Origin: Rhizobium sp. SSA_523
Lineage (GTDB): Bacteria; Pseudomonadota; Alphaproteobacteria; Rhizobiales; Rhizobiaceae
Assembly: GCF_030435705.1 (NCBI RefSeq)
Contig: NZ_CP129381.1
Span: 1,116,001-1,180,000 of the forward strand
Direction of reading: 5' to 3'
DNA: 64,000 bases
A model generated the notes under the pieces. It did not search any database. It worked only from the letters and a program-made list of their open reading frames with translations, and had not been told where the DNA came from. How positions within the stretch are numbered: the stretch's first letter is position 1; every line of letters starts with the position of its first letter. Below are positions 33,420 through 42,864 of this stretch, one piece after another. Made by a program: the position numbers and the translations under genes.

Positions 33420-33764
33420 TGGACTTTCCTCTTCAGTGGTTTTGACCGCGGCTGCGGCCGGTTGATGTCAGGCAGTGCAGGCAGCTCGGTAGAGCCTGCC
33501 TCTCGCGAGATTTTGCAGGACCGGTTGACCGTCTGGCGATCCGTGCTGCTCTTGTCTCGGCTGCTGACAGGGAAACTATCGCCGCGCCGGACGTTCGTGA
33601 ATTGCAATATTCCTCTCGATTGCATTGCGTATTTTGCAATTATCTCATCGGTCTGGATTCGCGATTAAGGTCTGGCCAACGGGGCAAGCCTTGTTGTGAT
33701 TGACTGACATTAGCCATGCCGCCATAGGTTTCTTGAACGATTGAATGGGAACGATCTAACGGCG
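33420..33764. promoter_or_regulatory. divergent promoter region with ATTGC/GCAAT repeats
   Basis: No gene in these 345 bases. AT-rich for this window around 33595-33650. It contains GAATTGCAAT at 33599-33608 and the inverted repeat ATTGC-N7-GCAAT at 33624-33640, which has the size and symmetry of LysR-type sites. Confidence 0.45.
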
Positions 33765-34664
33765 ATGAACGATTACAAGGCGCTCCGGACCTTCCTGCTG
33801 GCGGCCGAGAAACGGAATTTCGCGCAGGTGGCACGCGAGCTGGACATGACCCCCGCCGCGGTGACGCGTGCCATTGCGGCGCTGGAGGCGGAACTTGGCG
33901 TGCAACTGTTCGTACGCACCACGCGCCAGGTCTCGCTGACCACGGATGGCGCAGTCTTCGCTGCCCAGATCCAGCCTGCGGTGAAAACGCTGGAGGATGC
34001 GCGCCGCGAGGTGATGAACACCCATAAAGCGGATGAGGGGCGGCTGCGGATCAGCGCGCCGACCTGGTTCGGCAAGACAGTGCTGCCGCCGATCCTGTCG
34101 GGATTCAAGGACCGTTTCCCGAAGATGAGCTTCGAGATCTCGTTGTCCGACGGCTTGGTCAACATTGTTGATGATGATTACGACCTCGCGATCCGCATCT
34201 CGTCCCAGCCCTCCGACAAGTTCACGATCTGGCGGAAAATACAGATCGTGCCGCGAATCCTGGTGGCGGCACCGCAAAGCCGATTTGCCGAGATGCAGCA
34301 CCCGGGCGAGTTGAGGCCCGACGACTGCCTTGCCTATAGCGGCGAGAGCCGGCGCGAGAATTGGGTTCTCTCGGATGGCGGCTCAAGCATGACGATCTCG
34401 GCAGGGCGGGCCTTCAGTGCCAATAGCGGCGAGGTTCTGGCCGATATGGCGGCAGCCGGAGCCGGCGTTGCCCTGCTTCCCGGCTTCAATATTGCCGATC
34501 ATCTCCGCGATGGCCGGCTGATCCACGTCTTTCAGGGCTGGGCGCCGCCCGATCTGTGGCTGACGCTATATTACCCGCCCTATCAGGCTCTGCCGCCGCG
34601 CATCGCGTCCTTTTCCAAATATTTCGAGGAACAGGTGGCGGCCCAGATGGTCACAATGCGCTGA
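33765..34664 (+). CDS. LysR-family transcriptional regulator
   Basis: A 299-residue regulator. The helix-turn-helix is at residues 5-65 (LRTFLLAAEKRNFAQVAREL, then MTPAAVTRAIAALEAELGVQ, LFVRTTRQVSLT). The effector domain is of the CrgA/DmlR type (LRISAPTWFGKTVLPPIL, DDDYDLAIRIS). Regulators of this group often act on the divergent gene, here the isochorismatase-like hydrolase. ATG 33765 begins the conserved domain; a TTG eight codons upstream (33741) is possible but less likely. Confidence 0.92.
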   Translation: MNDYKALRTFLLAAEKRNFAQVARELDMTPAAVTRAIAALEAELGVQLFVRTTRQVSLTTDGAVFAAQIQPAVKTLEDARREVMNTHKADEGRLRISAPTWFGKTVLPPILSGFKDRFPKMSFEISLSDGLVNIVDDDYDLAIRISSQPSDKFTIWRKIQIVPRILVAAPQSRFAEMQHPGELRPDDCLAYSGESRRENWVLSDGGSSMTISAGRAFSANSGEVLADMAAAGAGVALLPGFNIADHLRDGRLIHVFQGWAPPDLWLTLYYPPYQALPPRIASFSKYFEEQVAAQMVTMR

Positions 34665-34680
34665 AGGTTGGCATAGCCGA

Positions 34681-35421
34681 TCAGGGGCGCCGGGACGATG
34701 CCGGCCGGACCGGCAGATCCCGCAACCGGGCTGCAACCATGTCCTGCAGCAGCCAGAGGTTTCGATCGACGATGTTCCGCTCCGCGAGATCCTGAACGGT
34801 GCGGTGCAGATATTCCGCGCAGGATCCGGCCGGCCCGCAGGCCTGCGCAATCAGCGCGGCAGCGGCATCGAGCGGGATCTTCTCCGTCAGCACCGACTGG
34901 CGTTTGCTCGCCCAGAAGGTCAAGGCCCGGCGCTCTCCGCCGGGCGTCCGGACTCGGACCCAGCGAACCATCTCGCTCACCTCCGCATAGCGGATCTCAC
35001 GCGCCAGGAGCGTGCGAAGATCCTGCCTGCGGGTTCTGGCTGGCAGTTTGAGGATCAGGCCTGTGCAGCTTCCTCCGGGCCGCAGCGCCAGCATGACGCC
35101 CGGCGCCTGCGAGTTGGCCCGAAACCGTTCTATCCTCAGCGCGAAGGCGCGATGCCATCCGAACGCCGTGGCATCCTCTCTGTCTTCAACCGCAAAGCCC
35201 GGATTCCACATCAGCGAACCATAGGCGAAGACCCATATCTCCTCCCCGGCCGCTTCCCGCTCGACCCTGTCGACAAGATCATCCAATTGCCTGTCGGAAA
35301 TGGGCGTCCACTTTGGTTCCGGTCCCTCGTCCTCGACGATCTTTAGCGTCTTCTCCACCAGTTCCGCCGTCAGCGTCATGGCGGGGAGAGGACGTTTCTT
35401 GCCGTGCGGGATCTGGGACAT
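34681..35421 (-). CDS. chaC: gamma-glutamylcyclotransferase (ChaC family)
   Basis: A 246-residue ChaC-like protein. The substrate loop EIWVFAYGSLMWNPGF is about 60 residues in, followed by GWHRAFALRIERFRANSQAP, PGVMLALRPGGSCTGLILKL and the EYLHRTVQDLAERNIVDRNL region near the end, all typical of ChaC. The family cleaves glutathione to 5-oxoproline and Cys-Gly in the cytoplasm. The start is uncertain: 35421 begins SQIPHGKKRPLPAM, while 35433 and 35544 also give open frames; none has a good ribosome site. It is convergent with the LysR gene. Confidence 0.9.
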   Translation of the reverse strand: MSQIPHGKKRPLPAMTLTAELVEKTLKIVEDEGPEPKWTPISDRQLDDLVDRVEREAAGEEIWVFAYGSLMWNPGFAVEDREDATAFGWHRAFALRIERFRANSQAPGVMLALRPGGSCTGLILKLPARTRRQDLRTLLAREIRYAEVSEMVRWVRVRTPGGERRALTFWASKRQSVLTEKIPLDAAAALIAQACGPAGSCAEYLHRTVQDLAERNIVDRNLWLLQDMVAARLRDLPVRPASSRRP

Positions 35422-35601
35422 GTCGATAACCATCTGAATGTGCCCCGCCGGCTCGAAACATTCGGCTCCGGCAGGGCTTGGTGTGCGTCGGTTCGGGTCG
35501 GAAAAGATGAGGCATGCAGGAAAGACGAGGGTCCCGGGGGACATAGCGTGGACATAGCGGGAACATCCGCATCCCTTGCCTTTCCTGCCATTGCGTAACG
35601 A

Positions 35602-36438
35602 TCAGGCCTGGATGAAGGCCAGAAGGTCGGCATTCAGTACATCGGCATTGACTGTCAGCATGCCGTGCGAGAAGCCGGGATAGGTTTTCAGCGTGCCGTT
35701 CTTCAACAGCTTGACCGACTTCAGAGCGGAATCGGCGATGGGAACGATCTGGTCGTCCTCGCCATGCAGAACGAGCGTCGGCACGGAAATGGCTTTCAGA
35801 TCTTCGGTCTGATCTGTTTCGGAAAACGCCTTGATGCCGTCGTAATGGGCCTTTGCGCCGCCCATCATGCCCTGCCGCCACCAATTTTGAATGACACCTT
35901 CATGAACCTCGGCGCCGTCACGGTTGAAGCCGTAGAAGGGTCCGGCCGGTACATCACGGAAGAACTGGGCGCGGTTGGCCGCCAGCGCGGAGCGGAAGCC
36001 GTCGAAGACGTCCATCGGCAGACCCTCCGGATTGGCCTCCGTCTTCAGCATCAATGGCGGAACCGCCGATACCAGCACGGCCTTGGCAACCCGGCCGGCG
36101 GGTTCGCCATGCTTTGCCACGTATCGCGCAACTTCGCCGCCGCCTGTGGAGTGACCAATATGCACCGCATTGCGCAGATCGAGATGCTCGACAACCGCAA
36201 ACGCATCGGCAGCGTAATGATCCATGTCATGGCCATCGGCTACCTGTGACGAGCGTCCGTGGCCGCGCCGGTCATGAGCGACGACGCGGTAGCCCTTGGA
36301 CAGGAAATACAGCATCTGCGCATCCCAATCATCCGACGACAGCGGCCAGCCATGATGGAAAACGATCGGCTGGGCGTCCTTGCTCCCCCAGTCCTTGAAG
36401 AAGATCTCGACGCCGTCCTTGGTGGTGAGCATTGCCAT
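35602..36438 (-). CDS. alpha/beta hydrolase (non-haem chloroperoxidase/arylesterase type)
   Basis: A 278-residue protein. The oxyanion-hole [11 protein letters not shown] is near residue 30, the nucleophile Ser97 is in [14 protein letters not shown], the acid is in [10 protein letters not shown] and the catalytic His is in GFSHGM. The length and sequence fit cofactor-free chloroperoxidases and arylesterases, which hydrolyse esters or form peracids; the natural substrate cannot be named. AAGGAC lies before the ATG. The upstream region shares words with that of the DoxX operon, suggesting common control. Confidence 0.94.
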   Translation of the reverse strand: MAMLTTKDGVEIFFKDWGSKDAQPIVFHHGWPLSSDDWDAQMLYFLSKGYRVVAHDRRGHGRSSQVADGHDMDHYAADAFAVVEHLDLRNAVHIGHSTGGGEVARYVAKHGEPAGRVAKAVLVSAVPPLMLKTEANPEGLPMDVFDGFRSALAANRAQFFRDVPAGPFYGFNRDGAEVHEGVIQNWWRQGMMGGAKAHYDGIKAFSETDQTEDLKAISVPTLVLHGEDDQIVPIADSALKSVKLLKNGTLKTYPGFSHGMLTVNADVLNADLLAFIQA

Positions 36439-36917
36439 GTCCTTGTTCCTTCGGTTTCAAGGTTGATCTGATGGGGAGACAATGCCCGAGATGCAACAGG
36501 CAGACAATTGCACCAATTCTTCCCAGTTAGTTGTGGAATTTGCAACAATGCCTCGCCGCGCATCCGCTGCTCGATGAGGCTTCAACGCGGAATGATTGCC
36601 CTTGCGGCAAAGCGAGGCAGGAGCGGATCGGAGCGAAGCGGATCATGGTTGATGCCGCGCAGAGCAGCGGGCCTGCCGAACCCATGACGGGAAGAAGATC
36701 GAGGGGCGAACCGACCTTATCGCTCCGCCCCCCATCGAGACGACGATCTTATCGGCCATCGTCATCGCCTCAACCTGGTGACCCGCCTTCAGCCTGTCTG
36801 AAGCCTATACACCTTAAAATCAGCGTGTTTTACCCCGGTGCGAACCAGTATAACGTCATTGGTAGCTGCGCCTGAAATGGCTGGATAGACGACGGTTGTG
36901 ATATCGCGGGTAATTTC
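36439..36917. other. intergenic region between hydrolase and AraC gene
   Basis: About 480 bases without a credible gene: short open frames here lack ribosome sites and family features. The part at 36504-36546 carries words shared with the DoxX promoter. The part from about 36805 is AT-richer and probably holds the AraC promoter, but no clear -35/-10 pair is seen. Confidence 0.5.
36504..36546. promoter_or_regulatory. candidate LysR-regulon site before alpha/beta hydrolase
   Basis: ACAATTGC at 36504-36511 and GGAATTTGCAAC at 36535-36546, inside TTGT-N10-ACAA. The same pair of words stands before the DoxX gene with a spacing shorter by 12 bases, near one helical turn. Confidence 0.4.
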
Positions 36918-37889
36918 ATGCTGAATTCCCTTGTTGAGAGAGGGCCGTTCCGGACGACGATCTCCTTCCCGCGCAGACGCGAAGGCTTCCATGTCATGGC
37001 GACCAGCGCCGGTCATGAAGTGGCCGAAAGCCCTATCTATGACTGGGATGGCCGAAAACGTGGCAGCACGCCCTTCTCCATCCTGCAATATACCATCGGC
37101 GGCACCGGCCAGCTCCGTTACGAGCGGCGAACCTGGCGGCTGGAGGGCGGCGACGCCATGCTGATCACCGTGCCGCATGACCATCGCTACTGGGTGCCCC
37201 CCGGTCACAGCTGGTCGCTGTTCTGGATTGCCATGAGCGGCAAGGAGGTGCTGCGCCTGCACCGCACCATCCTGAAATCGGTGGGGCCGGTGTTCAAATT
37301 GCGTCCCGAGACCGTCGACGAACTGGCAGGCATCTGCCTCTCGCTGAACAGCCCGTCACTCAGCGCCGCACGCGCCTCAAGTGACGCCTACCGTGCGACA
37401 ATGGCGATCTATGACGATCTCATCAACCGGTCCGAAAGTCCGCTGGACGAGCCCGATCATCAGGCGATCAGCCGAGTTGTCGCCTATATTCGCAGCAATC
37501 TGCACGAGCCGCTCGGAGTTGATATGCTTGCTGCGACAGCCGGTCTCAGCCGCGCCCATTTCAGCCGATCCTTTGCCCGAACCTACGGCCTGCCGCCCTC
37601 CGAATTTGTCCAGCGAGAACGCATGGAGCGCGCGGCGCGGCTGCTGATCAATGGAGAGCTCAGCATCAAGGCCGTCTCGACCGTCTGCGGTTTTGACGAC
37701 CCCAATTATTTCGCCAAGGTCTTCCGCCGCTCCTACGCCATCAGCCCCTCGGCCTTTCGAACCAACGGCATGTATTCCGCACAGACGGGAGAACAGAGAT
37801 GGGAACAGCCAAGGGAACAGGCCCGAGAGGAGCGGCCGATGCCCGATCTTTCGCCTCTCCGATCGGTTGAGCCGGAAGATCGGGCGTGA
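36918..37889 (+). CDS. AraC-family transcriptional regulator
   Basis: A 323-residue protein. The N-terminal part is a cupin-type sugar-sensing domain (FSILQYTIGGTGQLRYERRT, GDAMLITVPHDHRYWVPPGH). The double helix-turn-helix lies at about residues 190-285 (LGVDMLAATAGLSRAHFSRS, FVQRERMERAARLLINGELS, FDDPNYFAKVFRRSYAISPS). The last 35 residues are a polar, Glu/Arg/Gln-rich tail not typical of the family. The domain type and the convergent mannonate dehydratase gene suggest control of hexuronate or sugar-acid use. ATG 36996 is an alternative start. Confidence 0.9.
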   Translation: MLNSLVERGPFRTTISFPRRREGFHVMATSAGHEVAESPIYDWDGRKRGSTPFSILQYTIGGTGQLRYERRTWRLEGGDAMLITVPHDHRYWVPPGHSWSLFWIAMSGKEVLRLHRTILKSVGPVFKLRPETVDELAGICLSLNSPSLSAARASSDAYRATMAIYDDLINRSESPLDEPDHQAISRVVAYIRSNLHEPLGVDMLAATAGLSRAHFSRSFARTYGLPPSEFVQRERMERAARLLINGELSIKAVSTVCGFDDPNYFAKVFRRSYAISPSAFRTNGMYSAQTGEQRWEQPREQAREERPMPDLSPLRSVEPEDRA

Positions 37890-37922
37890 CGTCGGATTTC
37901 GGGGCACGCGATGCCGCGCCGG

Positions 37923-38912
37923 CTAGGTCGAGGGCTGGCGCGAACTCTCCAGCACCTGCAAGAGGGCCGTGATATAGCCGTAGGTGAAAGCGAAGGCCGT
38001 GTTTTCCGGATCGGTTCCGGCGATGCGCGGCACATGATCGGGCATCACCATGTAGCGATAGCCGACCTCGGCATAGGTCTGGAGGGATTTCCACATGTCC
38101 ATGTCGCCCTCTTCCGGAAAGGTCTCCATGAAAGAAAGCTTGCCACCGCGAATATTGCGGAAATGAACGTTGAAGAGCTTGCCCCGCTCGCCGAACCAGC
38201 GGATGACGTCGAAAATCTCCTCTGCAGGATTATCGAGCATTTCGCCGACGGTCCCCTGGCAGAAATTAAGGCCGTGATAGGGGCTCTCCCGCATCTGCAC
38301 GAAGCGCTTCAGCCCCTCGACGGTGCCCAGCACCCGCGTCACGCCGCGATAGCCGGGCGGAGTATAAGGATCGTGCGGATGACAGGCGAGCCTCACCCGG
38401 TTGGCCTCCGCCACCGGTACGACGCGCTCCAGGAAATAATCGATCCGCGCCCAGTTCTCGTCTTCATCGATCACCCCCGCAATCGTCGGCGGCGCGTCAT
38501 GATCGGCCTTTTCCCAGCGAAACGCTTCGTTCAACGAACCGCCGCGGCCGATTTCAAGCTCCGTGCGGGGAATGCCGATAATGTTCAGATTGTATTTGAC
38601 GGCCGGAATGCCGACCCGCGCGGCGTTCTCGATGAGGCGGCAGATGGAATCGATCTGCCGGTCACGATCGGGCCCCTTGCTGAGAATGTCCGGACTGTAC
38701 TGGTCTTCGATAACCCGTGAACTCAGCGGCAGCTGGATCATGTCAAGGATAAGGCCGAAGCTTTCAATGTGTTCGCGGTGAGCGGACAGCACGTCGAAAG
38801 TCCAGTCATGCGGATTGCCCTCCGGATCCGCATTGACATGGCGGATGCCGAGCTGGGCCATGACCCGGTAGTCGTCGTCATTGCGGGCGCGAAACTGTGT
38901 ACCGATATACAT
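37923..38912 (-). CDS. uxuA: mannonate dehydratase (UxuA family)
   Basis: A 329-residue TIM-barrel enzyme. Features of UxuA are the metal-site RLACHPHDPYTPPGYRG region, GLNFCQGTVGEM (metal Cys), FNVHFRNIRGGKLSFMETFP and MVMPDHVPRI near the end. It dehydrates D-mannonate to 2-keto-3-deoxygluconate. It is shorter than E. coli UxuA (394), as in many alphaproteobacterial homologues, and could act on a related sugar acid. ATG 38912 is supported by AGGAGA 8 bases upstream; no other hexuronate gene is adjacent. Confidence 0.85.
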   Translation of the reverse strand: MYIGTQFRARNDDDYRVMAQLGIRHVNADPEGNPHDWTFDVLSAHREHIESFGLILDMIQLPLSSRVIEDQYSPDILSKGPDRDRQIDSICRLIENAARVGIPAVKYNLNIIGIPRTELEIGRGGSLNEAFRWEKADHDAPPTIAGVIDEDENWARIDYFLERVVPVAEANRVRLACHPHDPYTPPGYRGVTRVLGTVEGLKRFVQMRESPYHGLNFCQGTVGEMLDNPAEEIFDVIRWFGERGKLFNVHFRNIRGGKLSFMETFPEEGDMDMWKSLQTYAEVGYRYMVMPDHVPRIAGTDPENTAFAFTYGYITALLQVLESSRQPST

Positions 38913-39112
38913 TGTCAGTGTCTCCTGGTCTGTCTGAAATCGGACGGCAAAGCCGGCGCAGTCTGGCAGACCATGCTTCCGGCCAGGAATTACGGGATCA
39001 GGTCCAGTCTGGGGCATTTGCCCCGGGCTTTCAGCAATTGCTTAACCACGTCTCCTTATCGGTTTGTTAGCAGTCACTGATATTTGTGACAACTTGTCAT
39101 CTGGAGGCGGAC

Positions 39113-41002
39113 ATGCTGTCAAAACTCCGACTGTCTGCATCTGCCGGCCCGATCGCTGCGGCCGCGCTGTGTGCGATCGTCGTCTTGTTCATCTGGTCGG
39201 AATATTCCAACTGGAAGAGCCAGGTCTACAGCGTGGAGGCGAGCCTCGCCCAGACGGCAGAGGCCATTGCCCAGCATGCGGACGATGTTCTGGAGCTGTC
39301 CCGAGCGCCTTTGGCGGCCATGCTCACCGAGATCACGGGCGGTGATAGCGCCGTCACGCGACCGGATAAGATCACCGCGCTGATCCGTCGCCAGATGCTG
39401 GCATCGCCGACACTGGATTCTCTCTCTTACATCGATGCAAGCGGCGCCCTTGCCGCCTCCTCGGCCCGCAACGTCAAGGCGGGACTCGACTTCAGCGAGC
39501 GGCCGTATTTCCAGTATCACCGATCGAGGACCTTCGTCCTTCCTGTGCTTGGAGGGCCGATCAGGAGCAAATTGTCAGGCGACTGGATCATTCCGGTGAC
39601 GCAGAGAGTGTCGAAGCCGGACGGCTCCTTCGGCGGGATCGTCATATCCACGGTCAAGGTCGGTCACTTCATCAACTTCTTTCGCAGCTTCGAAGTGGGA
39701 CGCGACGGCACCTTCCTGTTGACCAGGGGCGATGGGCTGGTTCTCGCGCGCGGTCCCCTGGAGGACAGCTTTCTGGGGACGAGCATTGCCAGCCACGAGT
39801 TGTTTTCCGTGTTGCTGAAGAAACAGACCGCGGGCGCCTATCATTATCTGTCGCCGGTCGACGGCACGCGGCGGATCGGCGGCTTCTATCAGAGCCGGGT
39901 CACTGGGCTGGTGGTGCTGGCAGGCGCTTCCAACGAATATGTCTTCGAGACCTGGGTGAGCTCGGCCAAGGCGCGCTGGATCTATGCGACCCTGCTCCTG
40001 ATCGCCAGCGCCCTGGTTGCCCTCTACTGGCGCAAGCAGAACCGCATGCGTCGCGACCATGCCGCCCTTCTGGCGGCACGCGAGGCGGAGTTCCGCATGC
40101 TGGCGGAGGCATCAAGCGACGTGATAGCGCGTTTCGATGAAGCCGGCCTGCGCGAATATGTGTCGCCCTCCTCGCTGGACGTGCTTGGCTATCCGCCGGA
40201 CGTATTGATCGGGCGAAGCATCTATGACGGTCTTTCGCCCGAGGCGGAACAGGTCGTGCGGCAGGCTGCAAAGCGCCTGCGGCAGGGCGCCACGAAAGAT
40301 ACCGTGCTGATGCGCCACCGAAAACCCTCGGGCGAGATGATCTGGCTGGAGACGGCGCTCAGCAAACTGCCGACGACGAAGACGACGGCGGCCACCCGCG
40401 TCGTCGCCATTTCCCGGGATGTCACACGTCAAAAGGACATGCAGGATCGCCTCGATGCGCTGTCGAATACGGATGAGTTGACAGGTCTTCCCAATCGACG
40501 GGCCTTCAATGCCAAGCTCGAGCAATTCGTCAAGGCGGCGGAGCGGACCGGTGATCCCTTGTCGGTCCTGATGATCGATGCCGATCGGTTCAAGCGCTAC
40601 AATGATACCTATGGTCATGTCGCAGGCGACATCTGTCTGCAGACCCTTTCGGCCGCCATTCGCGGATGCCTCAACCGCACCGCCGATTTTGCCGCCCGTT
40701 TCGGCGGCGAAGAGATCGTCGTGCTGCTGCCGGGAACGGGGCCAGAGGGCGCATGCATGGTCGCCGAGCGCATTCGCCAGCAATTATGGGACCTCGATGT
40801 GCCGCATTCGGAAAACGAGCCCTTTGATCGCGTCACCGTCAGCATCGGCGTGGCGACAATGCAGAACGGAGAGCCGGATGCAGGCCGCCTGATTGAAAAG
40901 GCCGACGCGGCTCTCTATCAGGCCAAGACCATGGGCCGAAACAGGGTCATGTGCGCCGATGCGGGAACGCATTCCTCTCGCAGGAGCCTTCAGTCCCGTT
41001 AG
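39113..41002 (+). CDS. membrane diguanylate cyclase with Cache-like and PAS domains
   Basis: A 629-residue protein. A membrane helix (about 8-28) and a second (about 288-306) flank an extracytoplasmic Cache-like sensor (SLSYIDASGALAASSARNVK, SERPYFQYHR, GIVISTVKVGHFINFF). A PAS domain follows at about 325-440 (EFRMLAEASSDVIARFDEAG), then a GGDEF domain from about 455 with NTDELTGLPNRRAFN, metal Asp in MIDADRFKRYND and the active GGEEI at 531-535. The inhibitory site RTAD (522-525) is present, so c-di-GMP product inhibition is expected. The ATG at 39113 has GGAGG six bases upstream. Confidence 0.94.
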   Translation: MLSKLRLSASAGPIAAAALCAIVVLFIWSEYSNWKSQVYSVEASLAQTAEAIAQHADDVLELSRAPLAAMLTEITGGDSAVTRPDKITALIRRQMLASPTLDSLSYIDASGALAASSARNVKAGLDFSERPYFQYHRSRTFVLPVLGGPIRSKLSGDWIIPVTQRVSKPDGSFGGIVISTVKVGHFINFFRSFEVGRDGTFLLTRGDGLVLARGPLEDSFLGTSIASHELFSVLLKKQTAGAYHYLSPVDGTRRIGGFYQSRVTGLVVLAGASNEYVFETWVSSAKARWIYATLLLIASALVALYWRKQNRMRRDHAALLAAREAEFRMLAEASSDVIARFDEAGLREYVSPSSLDVLGYPPDVLIGRSIYDGLSPEAEQVVRQAAKRLRQGATKDTVLMRHRKPSGEMIWLETALSKLPTTKTTAATRVVAISRDVTRQKDMQDRLDALSNTDELTGLPNRRAFNAKLEQFVKAAERTGDPLSVLMIDADRFKRYNDTYGHVAGDICLQTLSAAIRGCLNRTADFAARFGGEEIVVLLPGTGPEGACMVAERIRQQLWDLDVPHSENEPFDRVTVSIGVATMQNGEPDAGRLIEKADAALYQAKTMGRNRVMCADAGTHSSRRSLQSR

Positions 41003-41163
41003 CACCGCTCGCCAATCCTCAGCGCCCGGAGGTCGGATCATGGCCATGCAACTGGCGTTCCGGCGCATGGCCCGCTTGGAATCGTCACCAAGCGGAACCC
41101 TTGGGGGTGTTGCGGATTGAAGGAGTTCTCACCTCTCCTTCCCCCCAAGGAAAAAGAAGCTGC

Positions 41164-42855
41164 ATGACCTCGAATATCGCGATCATCGGGTCCGGCCCTA
41201 CCGGTATCTACACGCTGAAGGGCTTGATCGAATCCGAAAAACCCGTCGCAATCACCATTTTCGAGAGCGAAGCAGAGCCCGGCAAAGGCACACCCTATCA
41301 TCCCGACATCAATGATCGGGCCATGCTGTCGAACATTGCCAGCATCGAATTGCCGGCGATCTGCGACAGCCTGACCGGCTGGCTGCGCGCGCAATCGGAT
41401 CGTAGCCTGGAGCTTCTCGGCGTAGATCGCCTTGCCATCGACGAGCGGACCTTTTATCCACGGATCGTTCTGGGAGAATATTTCCAGTCGCAATTCCTGC
41501 AACTGGTCGAAGCCGGCCTCGCGCGCGGACACAGCATCGATATTCGCGCCTCGCACCGGGTCGCCGACATCGAGCTCCACAAGGACGACATCGCCCTGAC
41601 CGTTCAGTCGGGCGAAGGCGAGGTCTTGCATTATCTCTTCGATCACGTTGTTCTGGCGACGGGTCACGATTGGCCGGAAACCACGGAAATCAAGCCGGGC
41701 TACTTCATCTCTCCCTGGCCGGCGCCCGTTCTGAAGACCATCCCGCCGGAGAAGATCGGCATTCTGGGCACCTCGCTGAGCGGCATTGACGCCTTGATCA
41801 CAGTCGCCACCAAGCATGGATCCTTCCTTCTCGACGAGCAGGGGGATCTCCAATATCACCCGCTGCCGAATACGGACGGTTTCCACGTGACCATGATGTC
41901 GCGAAAGGGTGTTCTTCCCGAGGCCGATTTCTATTGCGAGATCCCCTATCGCCCGCTGAAAATCTGCACGCCGGATGCTGTCGAGGAGCTGATCGCCAGT
42001 CGCAAGCACGGGCTGCTGGACGCGCTGTTCGAGCTCTTCCGGGCGGAACTGGCTGAAAGCGATCCGGACTATGCCTCTGACATCGGCCTGTCGCCGCTCA
42101 CCATCGAGAGCATCGCCCCGGCCTATTTCCGGGCGCGCGAGGAGGCCGATCCCTTCACCTGGGCCTCACGCAACCTTGCCGAAGCCGTAGCCAATAAACG
42201 CAATCGATATACGGTGGAATGGCGCTATGCCATCCTGCGCATGCACGAAGTGATCGCCCGCGCGATCCCGCATCTCGACGAAGAGGATCTCAAACGGTTT
42301 CACAAATATTTCAAGACCGTCTTCGTCGATGATTACGCCACCGTCCCGCATGAATCCATCCGCCGGCTGCTTGCCCTGCACCGGGCGGGCAGGCTCGATA
42401 TCATGGCGCTCGGCCATGATAGCGAGATCGACAATGACGGGGTGGAAAGGGGCGCCGTCATCCGCAAGGACGGAGAAACGATTGCCTTTTCCTCCTTCAT
42501 CGACGCAACAGGCCAGCACACGCTCTCGGCCCGCGACATCCCGTTTCCGACCTTGAAGGCTCAGGGTGTCATCCGCAGGGCGACGACCACGGCCAGGGGA
42601 CCCCTGGAGGGAGACGGGGAGGCGACCGTGCGAACCGGCGGCGTCGATCTTGACGACAAGTTCAGGCCGGTCTTCCAGGATGACCTGACGAACCGTCTGT
42701 ATTGCGGCTCCATTTCCTTCCTTCTGCACAAGCTTCCCTTTGTACAAGGCATCACAAGCGCAAGGGATATCGGCGCCATCATTTCGCAGGCCATCCTCAG
42801 CCAGGCACCCGGCCCGGTCATCCTTCCCCAGACCGCCGCCCTGATCCGCGAATGA
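41164..42855 (+). CDS. FAD/NAD(P)-binding protein of unknown substrate
   Basis: A 563-residue flavoprotein of the FAD-NAD(P)-binding (PF13454-like) group. It begins with the dinucleotide motif IAIIGSGPTGIYTLKGLIES, and FESEAEPGKGTPYHPDINDR follows, the usual signature of this group. Further landmarks are VLATGHDWPE, ILGTSLSGIDALITVA and the C-terminal FIDATGQHTLSARDIPFPTL. Members are often called hydroxyacylglutathione- or HI0933-like oxidoreductases without biochemical proof; the reaction is unknown. It stands alone, 161 bases after the cyclase and convergent with the MOSC gene. Confidence 0.85.
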   Translation: MTSNIAIIGSGPTGIYTLKGLIESEKPVAITIFESEAEPGKGTPYHPDINDRAMLSNIASIELPAICDSLTGWLRAQSDRSLELLGVDRLAIDERTFYPRIVLGEYFQSQFLQLVEAGLARGHSIDIRASHRVADIELHKDDIALTVQSGEGEVLHYLFDHVVLATGHDWPETTEIKPGYFISPWPAPVLKTIPPEKIGILGTSLSGIDALITVATKHGSFLLDEQGDLQYHPLPNTDGFHVTMMSRKGVLPEADFYCEIPYRPLKICTPDAVEELIASRKHGLLDALFELFRAELAESDPDYASDIGLSPLTIESIAPAYFRAREEADPFTWASRNLAEAVANKRNRYTVEWRYAILRMHEVIARAIPHLDEEDLKRFHKYFKTVFVDDYATVPHESIRRLLALHRAGRLDIMALGHDSEIDNDGVERGAVIRKDGETIAFSSFIDATGQHTLSARDIPFPTLKAQGVIRRATTTARGPLEGDGEATVRTGGVDLDDKFRPVFQDDLTNRLYCGSISFLLHKLPFVQGITSARDIGAIISQAILSQAPGPVILPQTAALIRE

Positions 42856-42864
42856 CCTGCCCGG

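Noticed and set aside
36531..36875. 114-codon open frame in the gap before the AraC gene
   Set aside because: No ribosome site, no recognisable family and a composition like the neighbouring non-coding sequence.
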